Shown piece by piece: positions 1 through 6,891 of a stretch of 64,000 nucleotides of DNA (the stretch's first letter is position 1; the number at the start of each line of letters is the position of its first letter). Under the pieces are notes generated by a model, which worked only from the letters and a program-made list of their open reading frames with translations, was not told where the DNA came from and did no database searches. The stretch is from Conyzicola nivalis. GTDB taxonomy: Bacteria; Actinomycetota; Actinomycetes; Actinomycetales; Microbacteriaceae. A program made the translations under genes and the position numbers. Where the stretch lies: positions 1,380,882 to 1,444,881 of the forward strand of contig NZ_BMGB01000001.1 in the NCBI RefSeq assembly GCF_014639655.1. Reading direction: 5' to 3'.

Positions 1-279
1 GTCGGCCGTCCGGGCGCCCAGGTGCGCTGGCGGGTCGCACTGCGCATGGTCATCGCTTGGGTGATCACGCTTCCGGCCGCCGCCTCGGTCGGCGCGGTGA
101 TGTGGTGGATCGGCAACATAGCCGGCGGAGCCCTCGGCGGCATCCTGATGTTCGTGCTGCTCATCGCCCTCGCGACCGCGATCTACATCCGATCCCGGCG
201 CAGCAGCGTCGGCGCGCACAACGTCAACGACGAATGGGAAGACGCCAAGCGTCCCGCCCCGCAGACTACCGACGCCTAA
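1..279 (+). CDS. pit: Inorganic phosphate transporter, PiT family (C-terminal fragment)
   Basis: Only the last 92 codons are inside the window; the frame is open from base 1. The visible part holds a basic stretch, a transmembrane segment with the LTLPAAASVGAVMWW signature that ends many PiT permeases, a second hydrophobic helix and a hydrophilic tail. PiT proteins import phosphate by symport with H+ or Na+. The following genes (small membrane protein, DUF3349 protein) are the same companions seen next to mycobacterial pitA, which supports the call. The GTG at 22 is inside the gene and not a start. Confidence 0.8.
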   Translation, partial: VGRPGAQVRWRVALRMVIAWVITLPAAASVGAVMWWIGNIAGGALGGILMFVLLIALATAIYIRSRRSSVGAHNVNDEWEDAKRPAPQTTDA

Positions 280-291
280 GGAGAACAGACC

Positions 292-606
292 ATGTTCACT
301 CTCTTTCTCGAAGCCGCGGGACAAGTCGCCCTCGTAGCCCTTCTCCTCGGGGCGGGCCTGCCAGCCCTGTTCGCGATCGGCGTTCGATCGTTCACGCTGG
401 CCGGCGCGGCGGGCCGCCCAGCCGCCGAGGGCGAGACCACCGGTGGGTCCCGTATATCGGTTCCCGTCCTCCGGGTGATCGGAACCCTTTGCTACGTTCT
501 CGTTGTGGCCGCGGTCGTAATCGGACTCAGCGTCATCATCGCCACCGGGTTCGGTCAGGAGCTCAGCTTTGACAACTTCGTCCTCACCTTCGTACCGAAG
601 GATTGA
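292..606 (+). CDS. Small membrane protein of the Pit operon
   Basis: A 104-aa protein starting at ATG 292 with an AGGAGA ribosome site just upstream, 12 bases after the Pit stop. It has two hydrophobic segments (about residues 8-32 and 60-84) joined by a polar, Gly/Glu-rich loop. I do not recognise a named domain. Its place between pit and a DUF3349 gene matches the small membrane protein found beside pitA in mycobacteria, so a role linked to phosphate transport is likely but inferred only from context. It almost abuts the next gene. Confidence 0.7.
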   Translation: MFTLFLEAAGQVALVALLLGAGLPALFAIGVRSFTLAGAAGRPAAEGETTGGSRISVPVLRVIGTLCYVLVVAAVVIGLSVIIATGFGQELSFDNFVLTFVPKD

Positions 607-608
607 CG

Positions 609-1277
609 ATGTCAGGCACCGCTGACGACGAGCACGTCTCCGCGCAGATTCCCTCGACAACCGGCCTGATCGCGCGCGTCATCGGATGGCTGCGCGCGGG
701 CTACCCGGCGGGTGTCCCCGAACAGGACTACGTGCCGCTTCTGGGCATCCTGCAGAGGAGCCTGACCTCGGCCGAAGTCGCGCAGGTGGTCGACGAACTT
801 ATTGGCGACTCTGCGCGGTCGGATATGACCGGCGACAGACTCGATCCGTCACAGATGCGCGAGCGCATCGAACAGCTACTCCTGGGCCCCGCCCTGCCCG
901 ACGACCTCGTACGCGTATCGGCACGGCTGGCAAGCGCCGGCTGGCCCCTCGGTTTTCCCGAGGAGTCCGACGCGGGCGAAGCTGGACGCTCCGGTCTCAT
1001 CACCCGCGTCGTGCGATGGCTTCGCGAGGGCTACCCCGCCGGGCTGCCCGAGCAGGATTTCGTGCCGCTGATCGCACTACTCCGCCGCCGCCTGACCGAC
1101 GCCGAAGTGACCGCCGTCGGCTCCCGGCTCGCCGCCGCCGGCGACACCCTCACCAGCAGAGTCGACGTCGGGACGGCGATCGCGAGGGTCACCTCGGAAC
1201 TTCCATCAGACGACGATGTCGACCGGGTGAGGCGCTACCTCGTCGAGAACGGCTGGCCGGAGGAGTTCCCGGTCTAG
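609..1277 (+). CDS. Tandem DUF3349 protein
   Basis: A 222-aa soluble protein. ATG 609 is chosen over the in-frame TTG at 603. It contains two clear copies of one domain: each begins with the pattern RV(I/V)xWLRxGYPAGxPEQD(Y/F)VPL (about residues 22-45 and 132-155), followed by a helical L(T)xAEV segment, and each ends in a short domain closing with GWPxxFP. This is the DUF3349 signature known from mycobacterial proteins beside pitA; those are usually single-domain, so this one is an internal duplication. The function is unknown. It lies 2 bases after the preceding stop, so it belongs to the Pit operon. Confidence 0.75.
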   Translation: MSGTADDEHVSAQIPSTTGLIARVIGWLRAGYPAGVPEQDYVPLLGILQRSLTSAEVAQVVDELIGDSARSDMTGDRLDPSQMRERIEQLLLGPALPDDLVRVSARLASAGWPLGFPEESDAGEAGRSGLITRVVRWLREGYPAGLPEQDFVPLIALLRRRLTDAEVTAVGSRLAAAGDTLTSRVDVGTAIARVTSELPSDDDVDRVRRYLVENGWPEEFPV

Positions 1278-1413
1278 CGTTTCGATGTGCGGGCGGCAAC
1301 ATGTGCCGCAGTTCACGCCGCCGCGGCGCCGGGCGTCATGCCGAAGCAACTGTCGTGCCGCGGGGTGAATGCCCAGTCAGATTGCACCGGCGTGCGCCGC
1401 CCCGATACTCGGC

Positions 1414-1438
1414 ATTCGTCCACGGGGTGTGGACGAAT
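1414..1438. terminator. Hairpin after the Pit/DUF3349 operon
   Basis: A perfect 10-bp inverted repeat (ATTCGTCCAC / GTGGACGAAT) with a 5-base loop lies in the gene-free stretch 1278-1509. There is no T-run, so it could be a factor-assisted terminator, or a landmark at the edge of the AT-richer islet that starts at about 1.45 kb. I see no gene in the rest of this stretch. Confidence 0.4.
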
Positions 1439-1509
1439 AGGTGCCCCACGGCCGAAACTGGCGATTATGTCAAGTCAGTGGAATACCCGGCACATCGCGA
1501 CAGCGACTT

Positions 1510-1860
1510 TTAAGTGACGGCCGCGCCGGGGTCAGGCACATTCCAAATCTCAGAGTACCGATCACCGATGTCCGGCCGGTTCCAGATGTGTTGGAGCCCT
1601 TCGTCTACCGTTACCACTTTCGCGGCGAGGGGGAGGAAGACGACGAACTCGTGGACGATGATCCTTCCGGCGAGGTCCTTCCGACCCTGCGGGTCGGCGA
1701 ACCGTAGAGCGACCCTTCCTCCAACTTCAGCACATAGCTCGCGCTCATCGGCGACATGGGAGAACACCTCGTCGTAGATTGGGAGCGGATCAGCGTGACC
1801 TCCGTCGAGCAAGAATCGGTGTCCCCAGGTGCGCCCGCGGGTGGCCCAAATCAAGGTCAC
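1510..1860 (-). CDS. Hypothetical 116-aa partner of the islet GTPase
   Basis: The GTG start at 1860 overlaps the stop of the upstream GTPase in a GTGA junction, so the two are translationally coupled. The protein is compact, with no signal peptide or membrane helix. It opens with WATRGRTWGHRFLLDGG and later has a conserved-looking IIVHEFVVFLPLA strand. I do not recognise a named family. The strict coupling to a P-loop GTPase suggests a regulatory or accessory subunit of that GTPase. Codon use is less GC-biased than in the flanking core genes, in line with acquisition. Confidence 0.65.
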   Translation of the reverse strand: MTLIWATRGRTWGHRFLLDGGHADPLPIYDEVFSHVADERELCAEVGGRVALRFADPQGRKDLAGRIIVHEFVVFLPLAAKVVTVDEGLQHIWNRPDIGDRYSEIWNVPDPGAAVT

Positions 1861-3041
1861 TTTGGGCTCCGGAGGAATACCTTCTCTTTCTCGGCCATGT
1901 TCAGATCCATTTGGAACTTCGTCAACGTCGCTGCTAGATAGTCGCGTTTGGCGAGGGCGTCAGCGTTCATTTTCTTGAGCTGATCTTCAGCGAGATTCAC
2001 GGCGTTTTGCAACAGGCCGTCTGACAAAACGCGAACTAGAACGCCCTGCACCATTCCAAACGGGCCGGGTAATTTGACCTTGTTGATTATTGTTGCTGCC
2101 ATCTCTGCGGCTCCAACCATGCTTCCTGCGTGTCCGATGAGGGTCTCCATGACCTTGCCGCCGTTATGGATGGTTCTTGACCAAGCGATGTGGCGTTCGA
2201 ACGGCAACATGGCGGCCAATGGAAGAAGGAGTTCGACCCCAACTCGTTGGTTCAGCTCGATCCTGTCTTCCTCGAACTTCGCAGATGACAGCAGCAGGAA
2301 GTCCTCGCCGACGGACATTGCCTCGGGAACCTGTACGAACTCTCCCAGGACGGCTCGGAGCTCGTCGAGGTCTTCGGCGGCCTTCTCGATGAGGAGGTCC
2401 CGAAAGCCCGCCACGTCTAACTCCGGAAAAAGGTCTGACTTTGACAGTGCCAATACCCAGATGCGGGGGAATTTTGCGAGGGGCTTACCGTCGTGGAGCA
2501 GCCCAGTCTGCAGGGAATTCAGACCGTTGCTGTACATGTTGAAGAGAGCCTTAAGGTAGCGCTCTTCGTGTCCGGCGTTGTCCACGAGCCCCTGCCCGTC
2601 CACCAGCAGAACGGCGACATCAGACCCAAGGAGCGATCGGAAACCGTCGATTCTGCGCTGAGACTCCTCTTCCCCGGAGACGCTGCTGTCGAACCACTCC
2701 CCCGGATAGTCGTGCCAGACGAGTTTGAGCGCATCGAAGGGCTTGTTCCTCGTCGCCTTGGTATTAGCCCAGTTCTTCAGCTTGATGGAAAACGAGTACG
2801 CCGTGGCCTTGAAACGGTTGGCTTTCGGCGTGCGGGCGGCGTTCTTCATTTGTAGGTAGACCTGGTAAAGCCGGGTGCCTTGACCCGTGTCATCGGCCAC
2901 CACGTTGAACAGATGATTCTGCTTGTATTCCTCCTGCTGCGTGGCTCCGTAGAACGAAGACAGCAACACGGTCTTACCACTTCCGCTTCCACCAAACACG
3001 GCGATGTGCTGCTCACGAGTTCTGTTCCCTGACGTAGCCAT
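1857..3041 (-). CDS. TRAFAC-type P-loop GTPase of the AT-richer islet
   Basis: The P-loop GGSGSGKT is at residues 17-24, a G3 motif DYPG at 111-114 inside WHDYPGEWF, and a G4-like SKSD at 200-203 replaces the usual [NT]KxD. The DYPGEW pattern is shared with YcjX-like and 'double-GTPase' TRAFAC families, some of which sit in bacterial conflict systems. The C-terminal third has amphipathic/hydrophobic helices (about 300-350) that could contact membrane, then a charged helical tail. The second ATG (3041) is preferred over 3044 because it is 6 bases from GGGGAGG. The stop overlaps the start of the 116-aa partner. Function unknown; a defence or stress role is inference. Confidence 0.75.
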   Translation of the reverse strand: MATSGNRTREQHIAVFGGSGSGKTVLLSSFYGATQQEEYKQNHLFNVVADDTGQGTRLYQVYLQMKNAARTPKANRFKATAYSFSIKLKNWANTKATRNKPFDALKLVWHDYPGEWFDSSVSGEEESQRRIDGFRSLLGSDVAVLLVDGQGLVDNAGHEERYLKALFNMYSNGLNSLQTGLLHDGKPLAKFPRIWVLALSKSDLFPELDVAGFRDLLIEKAAEDLDELRAVLGEFVQVPEAMSVGEDFLLLSSAKFEEDRIELNQRVGVELLLPLAAMLPFERHIAWSRTIHNGGKVMETLIGHAGSMVGAAEMAATIINKVKLPGPFGMVQGVLVRVLSDGLLQNAVNLAEDQLKKMNADALAKRDYLAATLTKFQMDLNMAEKEKVFLRSPK

Positions 3042-3368
3042 CATTGACCTCCCCTTAGCTCTCGCAAGCTTGCCATAACGTGAGCAGCACTTAGGGCAGG
3101 GGGGGAGCTATTCAACGAATCGGCGAACGACAGCATGTTCTGGGTCGACCGCCCCAATCGGTCCAACGTGGTTACGACGAAGATGTCCCCCTTTATAAAG
3201 GGCGCTTATTGCACGTTCGAACTGCGGCCGCGAAACTCGAGCGCCGGAGACGCCAGCATCGATATACACATCGTCGCGACGAACACCCGCAGCCAGAAGA
3301 TCCGATTCTTGACGGTCGGTCCCCTGTTGACGAGTCGAGACCCGCGCGTATCCCACCGGCTTGCCCAT
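3041..3368 (-). pseudogene. Serine recombinase (DNA invertase) remnant, frameshifted and truncated
   Basis: The first 60 or so codons match the N-terminus of the resolvase/invertase family: VGYARVSTRQQGTDRQ with the catalytic Ser, then GVSGARVSRPQF. At a run of five C (3187-3191 on the + strand) the frame breaks; dropping one base restores DIFVVTTLDRLGRSTQNML, the normal continuation. After that the similarity ends and unrelated codons run to a TGA that overlaps the GTPase start (TGATG). The rest of the catalytic domain and the DNA-binding domain are missing. It is a scar of a mobile element at the islet boundary. The open frame upstream to 3446 is unlikely to be native. Confidence 0.8.
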
Positions 3369-3500
3369 CGACCCTCGCCCTGTCTCGCAACCGACTGTCA
3401 TTTCAGCTGTCCTCGCAGCTACTTGAAATACATAGATGCGAGACATGCCGCATCTAACAATCTCCTGGTGCGGCCGATGGGGAAGCGAGACGCCTCACAA

Positions 3501-3550
3501 CCCATGGGTTTCGATACGGTCGCGGAGCGACCTACTCAACCAGCCATGGG
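3501..3550. repeat. Dispersed Microbacteriaceae-type intergenic palindrome, copy 1
   Basis: The core GGTTTCGATACGGTCGC and GCGACCTACTCAACC arms face each other across GGA, with outer CCATGG-like arms. It overlaps the 3' end of the adjacent quinone oxidoreductase and supplies its last codons (LVE, stop). Related copies lie at 7871, 9058, 13716, 13814, 30161 and 35899. Confidence 0.8.
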
Positions 3551-4509
3551 GTCAGCACTACCTTGCCGACCCCACGCGACCGCATGCGCGCCACTGCCTC
3601 GGACGCACTGGATAGCGGGAGCGCGCCGTCGATCACCGGCATCATGCTGCCCGCTTGGACGAGCTCCGCGAGCGTCATCAAATCACCAGCCAAGGTCGCC
3701 GAGATCAGGCCCTTTAGCTTCTGCTTTGAGCCGATTGATCGCAGGGGTGCCGTCATCGCGCGACCGACGCCGCCGGTGAAGCGGCCGCCGGCCTCTCCCC
3801 CGACGATTACGAGGGTGCCTTCGGTCGCCAAAATGCGCCGCAAGTCCGCGAATGTGTGCGTGCTCGCCATGTCGATGATCAGGTCGTAGCGCAGCCCCGA
3901 CCGCGTGAAGTCAGTCGTCGTGTAGTCGATGACCTCGTCAGCGCCGAGCGAGCGCACCAGGTCGAGCTTCGCGGTGTTGGCGACACCCGTGACATGGGCG
4001 CCGAACGCCTTCGCGAGCTGGGTCGCGAAGATGCCGACACCGCCGGACGCTCCGATGATCAGCACCTTCTGCCCGGCCTGCACGTGACCGGTGTCACGAA
4101 GCGCGTGCAGAGCGGTGGCCGCAGAGGTGGGGATCGCCGAGGCCTGCTCGAACGAGAGCGAGGCCGGCTTCGGCGCGATCTTCTTGACCGAGGCGCGGGC
4201 GTACTCGGCGAGACCGGCATCGACGACGCCGAACACCTCATCGCCGGGCCTGAAGGCCGTGACACGAGAGCCGACGGAGTGCACCATCCCCGCGACATCC
4301 ATGCCCCTGATCCTTTGTCGGGGACCCTTGAATCCCACGAACGGACGCATGATCAGCGGCAGACCCGTCATGAGGTGGATGTCGCCGATGTTGAGCGAGG
4401 TGGCGCGCACCTCGATCAAAACGTCGTCGTCGCCGATCGTCGGCATGGGCACGTCGTCGAGGTGCAGCACAGACGAGTCGCCGTATCGGTCTTGCACTAT
4501 CGCTTTCAT
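3532..4509 (-). CDS. NAD(P)-dependent quinone oxidoreductase, zinc-independent MDR family
   Basis: The protein is 325 aa from ATG 4509. It has the MDR order: an N-terminal GroES-like fold (KAIVQDRYG, then GMDVAGMVHSVG) and a Rossmann fold with the nucleotide motif GASGGVGIFATQLAKAFGA. The Cys/His set of the structural-zinc loop is absent, as in QOR-like enzymes that reduce quinones or enals. It is the last gene of a three-gene unit (membrane protein, XRE regulator, QOR); its start overlaps the regulator stop (TGATG). The C-terminal LVE and stop are supplied by the dispersed intergenic repeat. Substrate unknown. Confidence 0.85.
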   Translation of the reverse strand: MKAIVQDRYGDSSVLHLDDVPMPTIGDDDVLIEVRATSLNIGDIHLMTGLPLIMRPFVGFKGPRQRIRGMDVAGMVHSVGSRVTAFRPGDEVFGVVDAGLAEYARASVKKIAPKPASLSFEQASAIPTSAATALHALRDTGHVQAGQKVLIIGASGGVGIFATQLAKAFGAHVTGVANTAKLDLVRSLGADEVIDYTTTDFTRSGLRYDLIIDMASTHTFADLRRILATEGTLVIVGGEAGGRFTGGVGRAMTAPLRSIGSKQKLKGLISATLAGDLMTLAELVQAGSMMPVIDGALPLSSASEAVARMRSRGVGKVVLTPWLVE

Positions 4510-4730
4510 CAGTTGGAACCTCCGTATTGGAAGACGTCGTCGAGCGGAACCTTGAACTCCCGCGCGATCTGGAATGCCACCTCGAGCGAGGGCGAGTAGC
4601 GTCCCTGCTCGATGGCGATGATGGTCTGGCGGGTGACGCCAATGCGTTCCGCCAGGTCGGCCTGCGTCATCTCGCCGGTCGCGGCGCGCAACGCACGGAT
4701 GTTGTTCGTCACACTCGTCGCCTTGACCAC
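4509..4730 (-). CDS. XRE-family transcriptional regulator, single HTH domain
   Basis: The 73-aa protein is almost all helix-turn-helix: MTQADLAERIGVTRQTIIAI spans the two HTH helices, followed by EQGRYSPSLEVAFQIA and a VPLDDVFQ end typical of small YgzD/XRE regulators. The start is GTG 4730, 2 bases after the membrane protein stop. Genes of this type usually travel with a small membrane protein and repress their own operon. The promoter upstream of this unit carries two TTTACAT boxes that could be its sites (inference). Confidence 0.88.
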   Translation of the reverse strand: MVKATSVTNNIRALRAATGEMTQADLAERIGVTRQTIIAIEQGRYSPSLEVAFQIAREFKVPLDDVFQYGGSN

Positions 4731-4732
4731 GG

Positions 4733-5152
4733 TCAGAAACCCCTGCGGTAGACGATGACCTTGGTGATCGCGCCGAGCACCGCCGACAGCACGAAGCCCA
4801 GGTAGAGCACGTTCGCGATATAGAAGTAGTCGGCCTCGGCCATCGCGAGCAGCAGGGCCGCGAGAGCACCGATCACGAGGAACGACTGCCCGACCCGGTC
4901 GCCCATCACGGCGATGTCGCGGTCACGCACGTCTTTCGTCTGGTCGCGACGCGGCGTGAACATGCCGATCACGACGTTGATGACGATGCCGGCAACGATC
5001 GCGATACCGATCGACCAGAGCATCGCGGGCACGTAGTCGACGTCGACGAGAGGGGCGGATGCGGCCCTGCCCAGCACGGAGAACAGGTAGCCCCCGTAGA
5101 CGAGTACGGCGACCGCGAGGTAGGTCCACGAGCGGCGTTCTTCGAGTGTCAT
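4733..5152 (-). CDS. Four-helix membrane protein paired with XRE regulator
   Basis: The protein is 139 aa from ATG 5152, which follows a GGGAGAG ribosome site; a TTG further upstream at 5170 is rejected. It has four hydrophobic helices (roughly residues 10-28, 42-64, 85-102 and 112-130) with an acidic/basic cytoplasmic loop between helices 2 and 3. I do not recognise the function. It is the first gene of the operon with the XRE regulator and QOR, an arrangement often seen for small DUF2178-like membrane proteins; that family name is a guess. Confidence 0.7.
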   Translation of the reverse strand: MTLEERRSWTYLAVAVLVYGGYLFSVLGRAASAPLVDVDYVPAMLWSIGIAIVAGIVINVVIGMFTPRRDQTKDVRDRDIAVMGDRVGQSFLVIGALAALLLAMAEADYFYIANVLYLGFVLSAVLGAITKVIVYRRGF

Positions 5153-5173
5153 CGGTCTCTCCCGTGTCAAAGT

Positions 5174-5231
5174 TTCTTTACATGGGAAGAGTAGGGCGCG
5201 CGGGTGACGCGTGTCAATAATGTTTTACATC
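5174..5231 (-). promoter_or_regulatory. Promoter and candidate XRE operator boxes
   Basis: Reading leftwards, a TTGACA -35 (5217-5212) and TACTCT -10 (5193-5188) are 18 bases apart, ahead of the membrane protein/XRE/QOR operon. Two direct TTTACAT boxes flank them at 5177-5183 and 5224-5230. Their positions on either side of the promoter fit autoregulation by the XRE protein. Confidence 0.5.
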
Positions 5232-5313
5232 GTGCGAGAGATCGGTCGAGCGGATGACACGGATGATCCTCTCGCCCGATGCCCTGCGCGCCTGGCTCGT
5301 CAACACTGGCATC

Positions 5314-6225
5314 ATGACTCAGACGGCCGCCCCACCCCGCTCACTGGCCGGCCGCATCATCACGAATCTCTTCGTGACGATTGGCGTGCTGGCGACGATC
5401 GCGGCGCTTATCGCCGGCGGCCTCACCCTGGTTTTCGCATCCGGCAACTTCCCCGCAGAAGGTGCGCGTAACGCGTTCATCGACCACGCCGACGACATCG
5501 CCGGAGTCGCCTCCGTCACCGCCGACGTCGGCTCGAGCAACCTAGAACAGCCCTCCAACGTCGATGCGATAGTCACGCTCGACCGCGGTTGCTCGATCGA
5601 CGACCTCGAGCGGACGCTCGACGATGTGACCACACAGCTCCCCGATACCGACGCGGACGTGCAGGTGCACCCCGTCGTCGTCTGCGGAGACCTGTCGGTC
5701 GGCGCGTCCGCGGTCGCGAAAGTCACTCGCGAGCGGATGGCGATGTTGCGAGAGCTGCTCGCGCTTCCGGGTGCAACCGGCGCCGCCGTCGTCTACCCGC
5801 AGCCCATCTACGACCGCTTCGTCGATTCCGGCATCAACGGGGTAACGCTGGCCGTGCGCGTGGCGACTCGCGACGCGCTGGTGCCAACGGCGAAGCACCT
5901 GCTGGCGCATCCGCCGCTCGACGTCTCGATGCCGACCGTCGTCGTTGACGCGGGCTCGGCCGAACTGAGCGGTCTGGTCGGCCACCACGCCGGCTCTTTA
6001 GCGTCGCGGATAAGCATTAACGGAGACACGACGACGCACGACCAACTGCTTGGCGCGGTCGACGCGATGGCCGAGATTGCCCTGCGCACTTCGGCGACCG
6101 TGACCACAACCGAGACCACTCTCGAAGTCGAGGTCGGCACTGCCGACGAGGCTCGTGCCGTCAACGCCATCCTCGCCGATTCTGGCGCGGATGTGACGCG
6201 GTCGAACGTGACTATAACGCCGTAG
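5314..6225 (+). CDS. Hypothetical membrane-anchored protein
   Basis: About 303 aa if the ATG at 5314 is used; upstream ATGs at 5254 and 5263 give a longer, less convincing N-terminus, and none has a strong ribosome site. One transmembrane helix (about residues 12-36) is followed by a large extracytoplasmic part rich in Asp, Thr and Val with several short beta-type repeats (for example VTADVGSSN and TTTETTLEVEVGTAD). No enzyme motif is visible. It lies between the XRE operon promoter and a convergent TetR gene, and its role is unknown. Confidence 0.6.
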   Translation: MTQTAAPPRSLAGRIITNLFVTIGVLATIAALIAGGLTLVFASGNFPAEGARNAFIDHADDIAGVASVTADVGSSNLEQPSNVDAIVTLDRGCSIDDLERTLDDVTTQLPDTDADVQVHPVVVCGDLSVGASAVAKVTRERMAMLRELLALPGATGAAVVYPQPIYDRFVDSGINGVTLAVRVATRDALVPTAKHLLAHPPLDVSMPTVVVDAGSAELSGLVGHHAGSLASRISINGDTTTHDQLLGAVDAMAEIALRTSATVTTTETTLEVEVGTADEARAVNAILADSGADVTRSNVTITP

Positions 6226-6232
6226 GGGCGCG

Positions 6233-6814
6233 CTATACCCTGGCGGAGGCGCTCAGTGCGGCGTCGAGCATGCGGCCCGCGGCAGCGCGGTCGACGCGCA
6301 CGACCACCATCGACGCGAACACCAGACCGGTGACCGTGGTCGCGATCAGGTCGATCGTCGGAGCGTCGAGGTCGGGGTGCAACGCGATCGCCCCCGCGGT
6401 CACGCCGGCCCGCAGCTCGGCGGTGTATCTCGTCACGACCTCCTGCAGTCCGTTTTCGTGACCGAGCATCGCCGCCGTGGCGTTCAGCAAGAGACATCCG
6501 TTCACCGCAAGAGAGGTCGGCTCGTCGACCATCGCCTCGCGGAGTCCGCGCAGGTAGGTCTCGAGCGCGTCGGGGGCGACCACCTCGGCCGCGAGGGGCG
6601 CGAGCCGGGGGCGCACCACGTCGTCGAGGTACGACTCGACGGCCTCGTCGAACAGGCCGCGCTTGCTGCCGAACGCGTGGTAGATGCTCGAGCGGTTGAG
6701 CCCGGTCGCGGTCTCGAGGTCGGCGATGCCAGTGCTCTCGTAGCCCCTGCTCCAGAACGCCTCTCGCGCCGCACGCACGACTTCGACGTCGGCGAATGTC
6801 TTCGAGCGACCCAT
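6233..6814 (-). CDS. TetR/AcrR-family repressor
   Basis: The 193-aa protein has the TetR N-terminus: AREAFWSRGYESTGIADLE, then GLNRSSIYHAFGSKRGLFDEA, the canonical recognition helix and turn. The C-terminal ligand-binding part keeps the LAVNGCLLLNATAAMLG region found in regulators with a TetR_C_11-like domain. It is divergent from a quinone oxidoreductase, and a 10-bp-arm inverted repeat sits between them, so the protein most likely represses both genes until a small electrophile or similar inducer binds. Confidence 0.9.
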   Translation of the reverse strand: MGRSKTFADVEVVRAAREAFWSRGYESTGIADLETATGLNRSSIYHAFGSKRGLFDEAVESYLDDVVRPRLAPLAAEVVAPDALETYLRGLREAMVDEPTSLAVNGCLLLNATAAMLGHENGLQEVVTRYTAELRAGVTAGAIALHPDLDAPTIDLIATTVTGLVFASMVVVRVDRAAAGRMLDAALSASARV

Positions 6815-6835
6815 CTCCAGGCTCCCCTACTTTTT

Positions 6836-6873
6836 TGAACTGGTCATTGCAGTATAGTGGAACGACCAGTTCA
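6836..6873. promoter_or_regulatory. TetR operator between repressor and QOR
   Basis: A perfect inverted repeat with arms TGAACTGGTC (6836-6845) and GACCAGTTCA (6864-6873) lies in the divergent promoter region. The 18-base spacer contains -10-like hexamers for both strands (TATAGT on +, TATACT on -). Binding there would block transcription both ways. Confidence 0.75.
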
Positions 6874-6891
6874 CAGAGAGTCGAGGTCGCC

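Noticed and set aside
5218-5320. tRNA-like pairing in the region before the hypothetical protein at 5314
   Set aside because: No cloverleaf with a T arm or anticodon loop could be formed.
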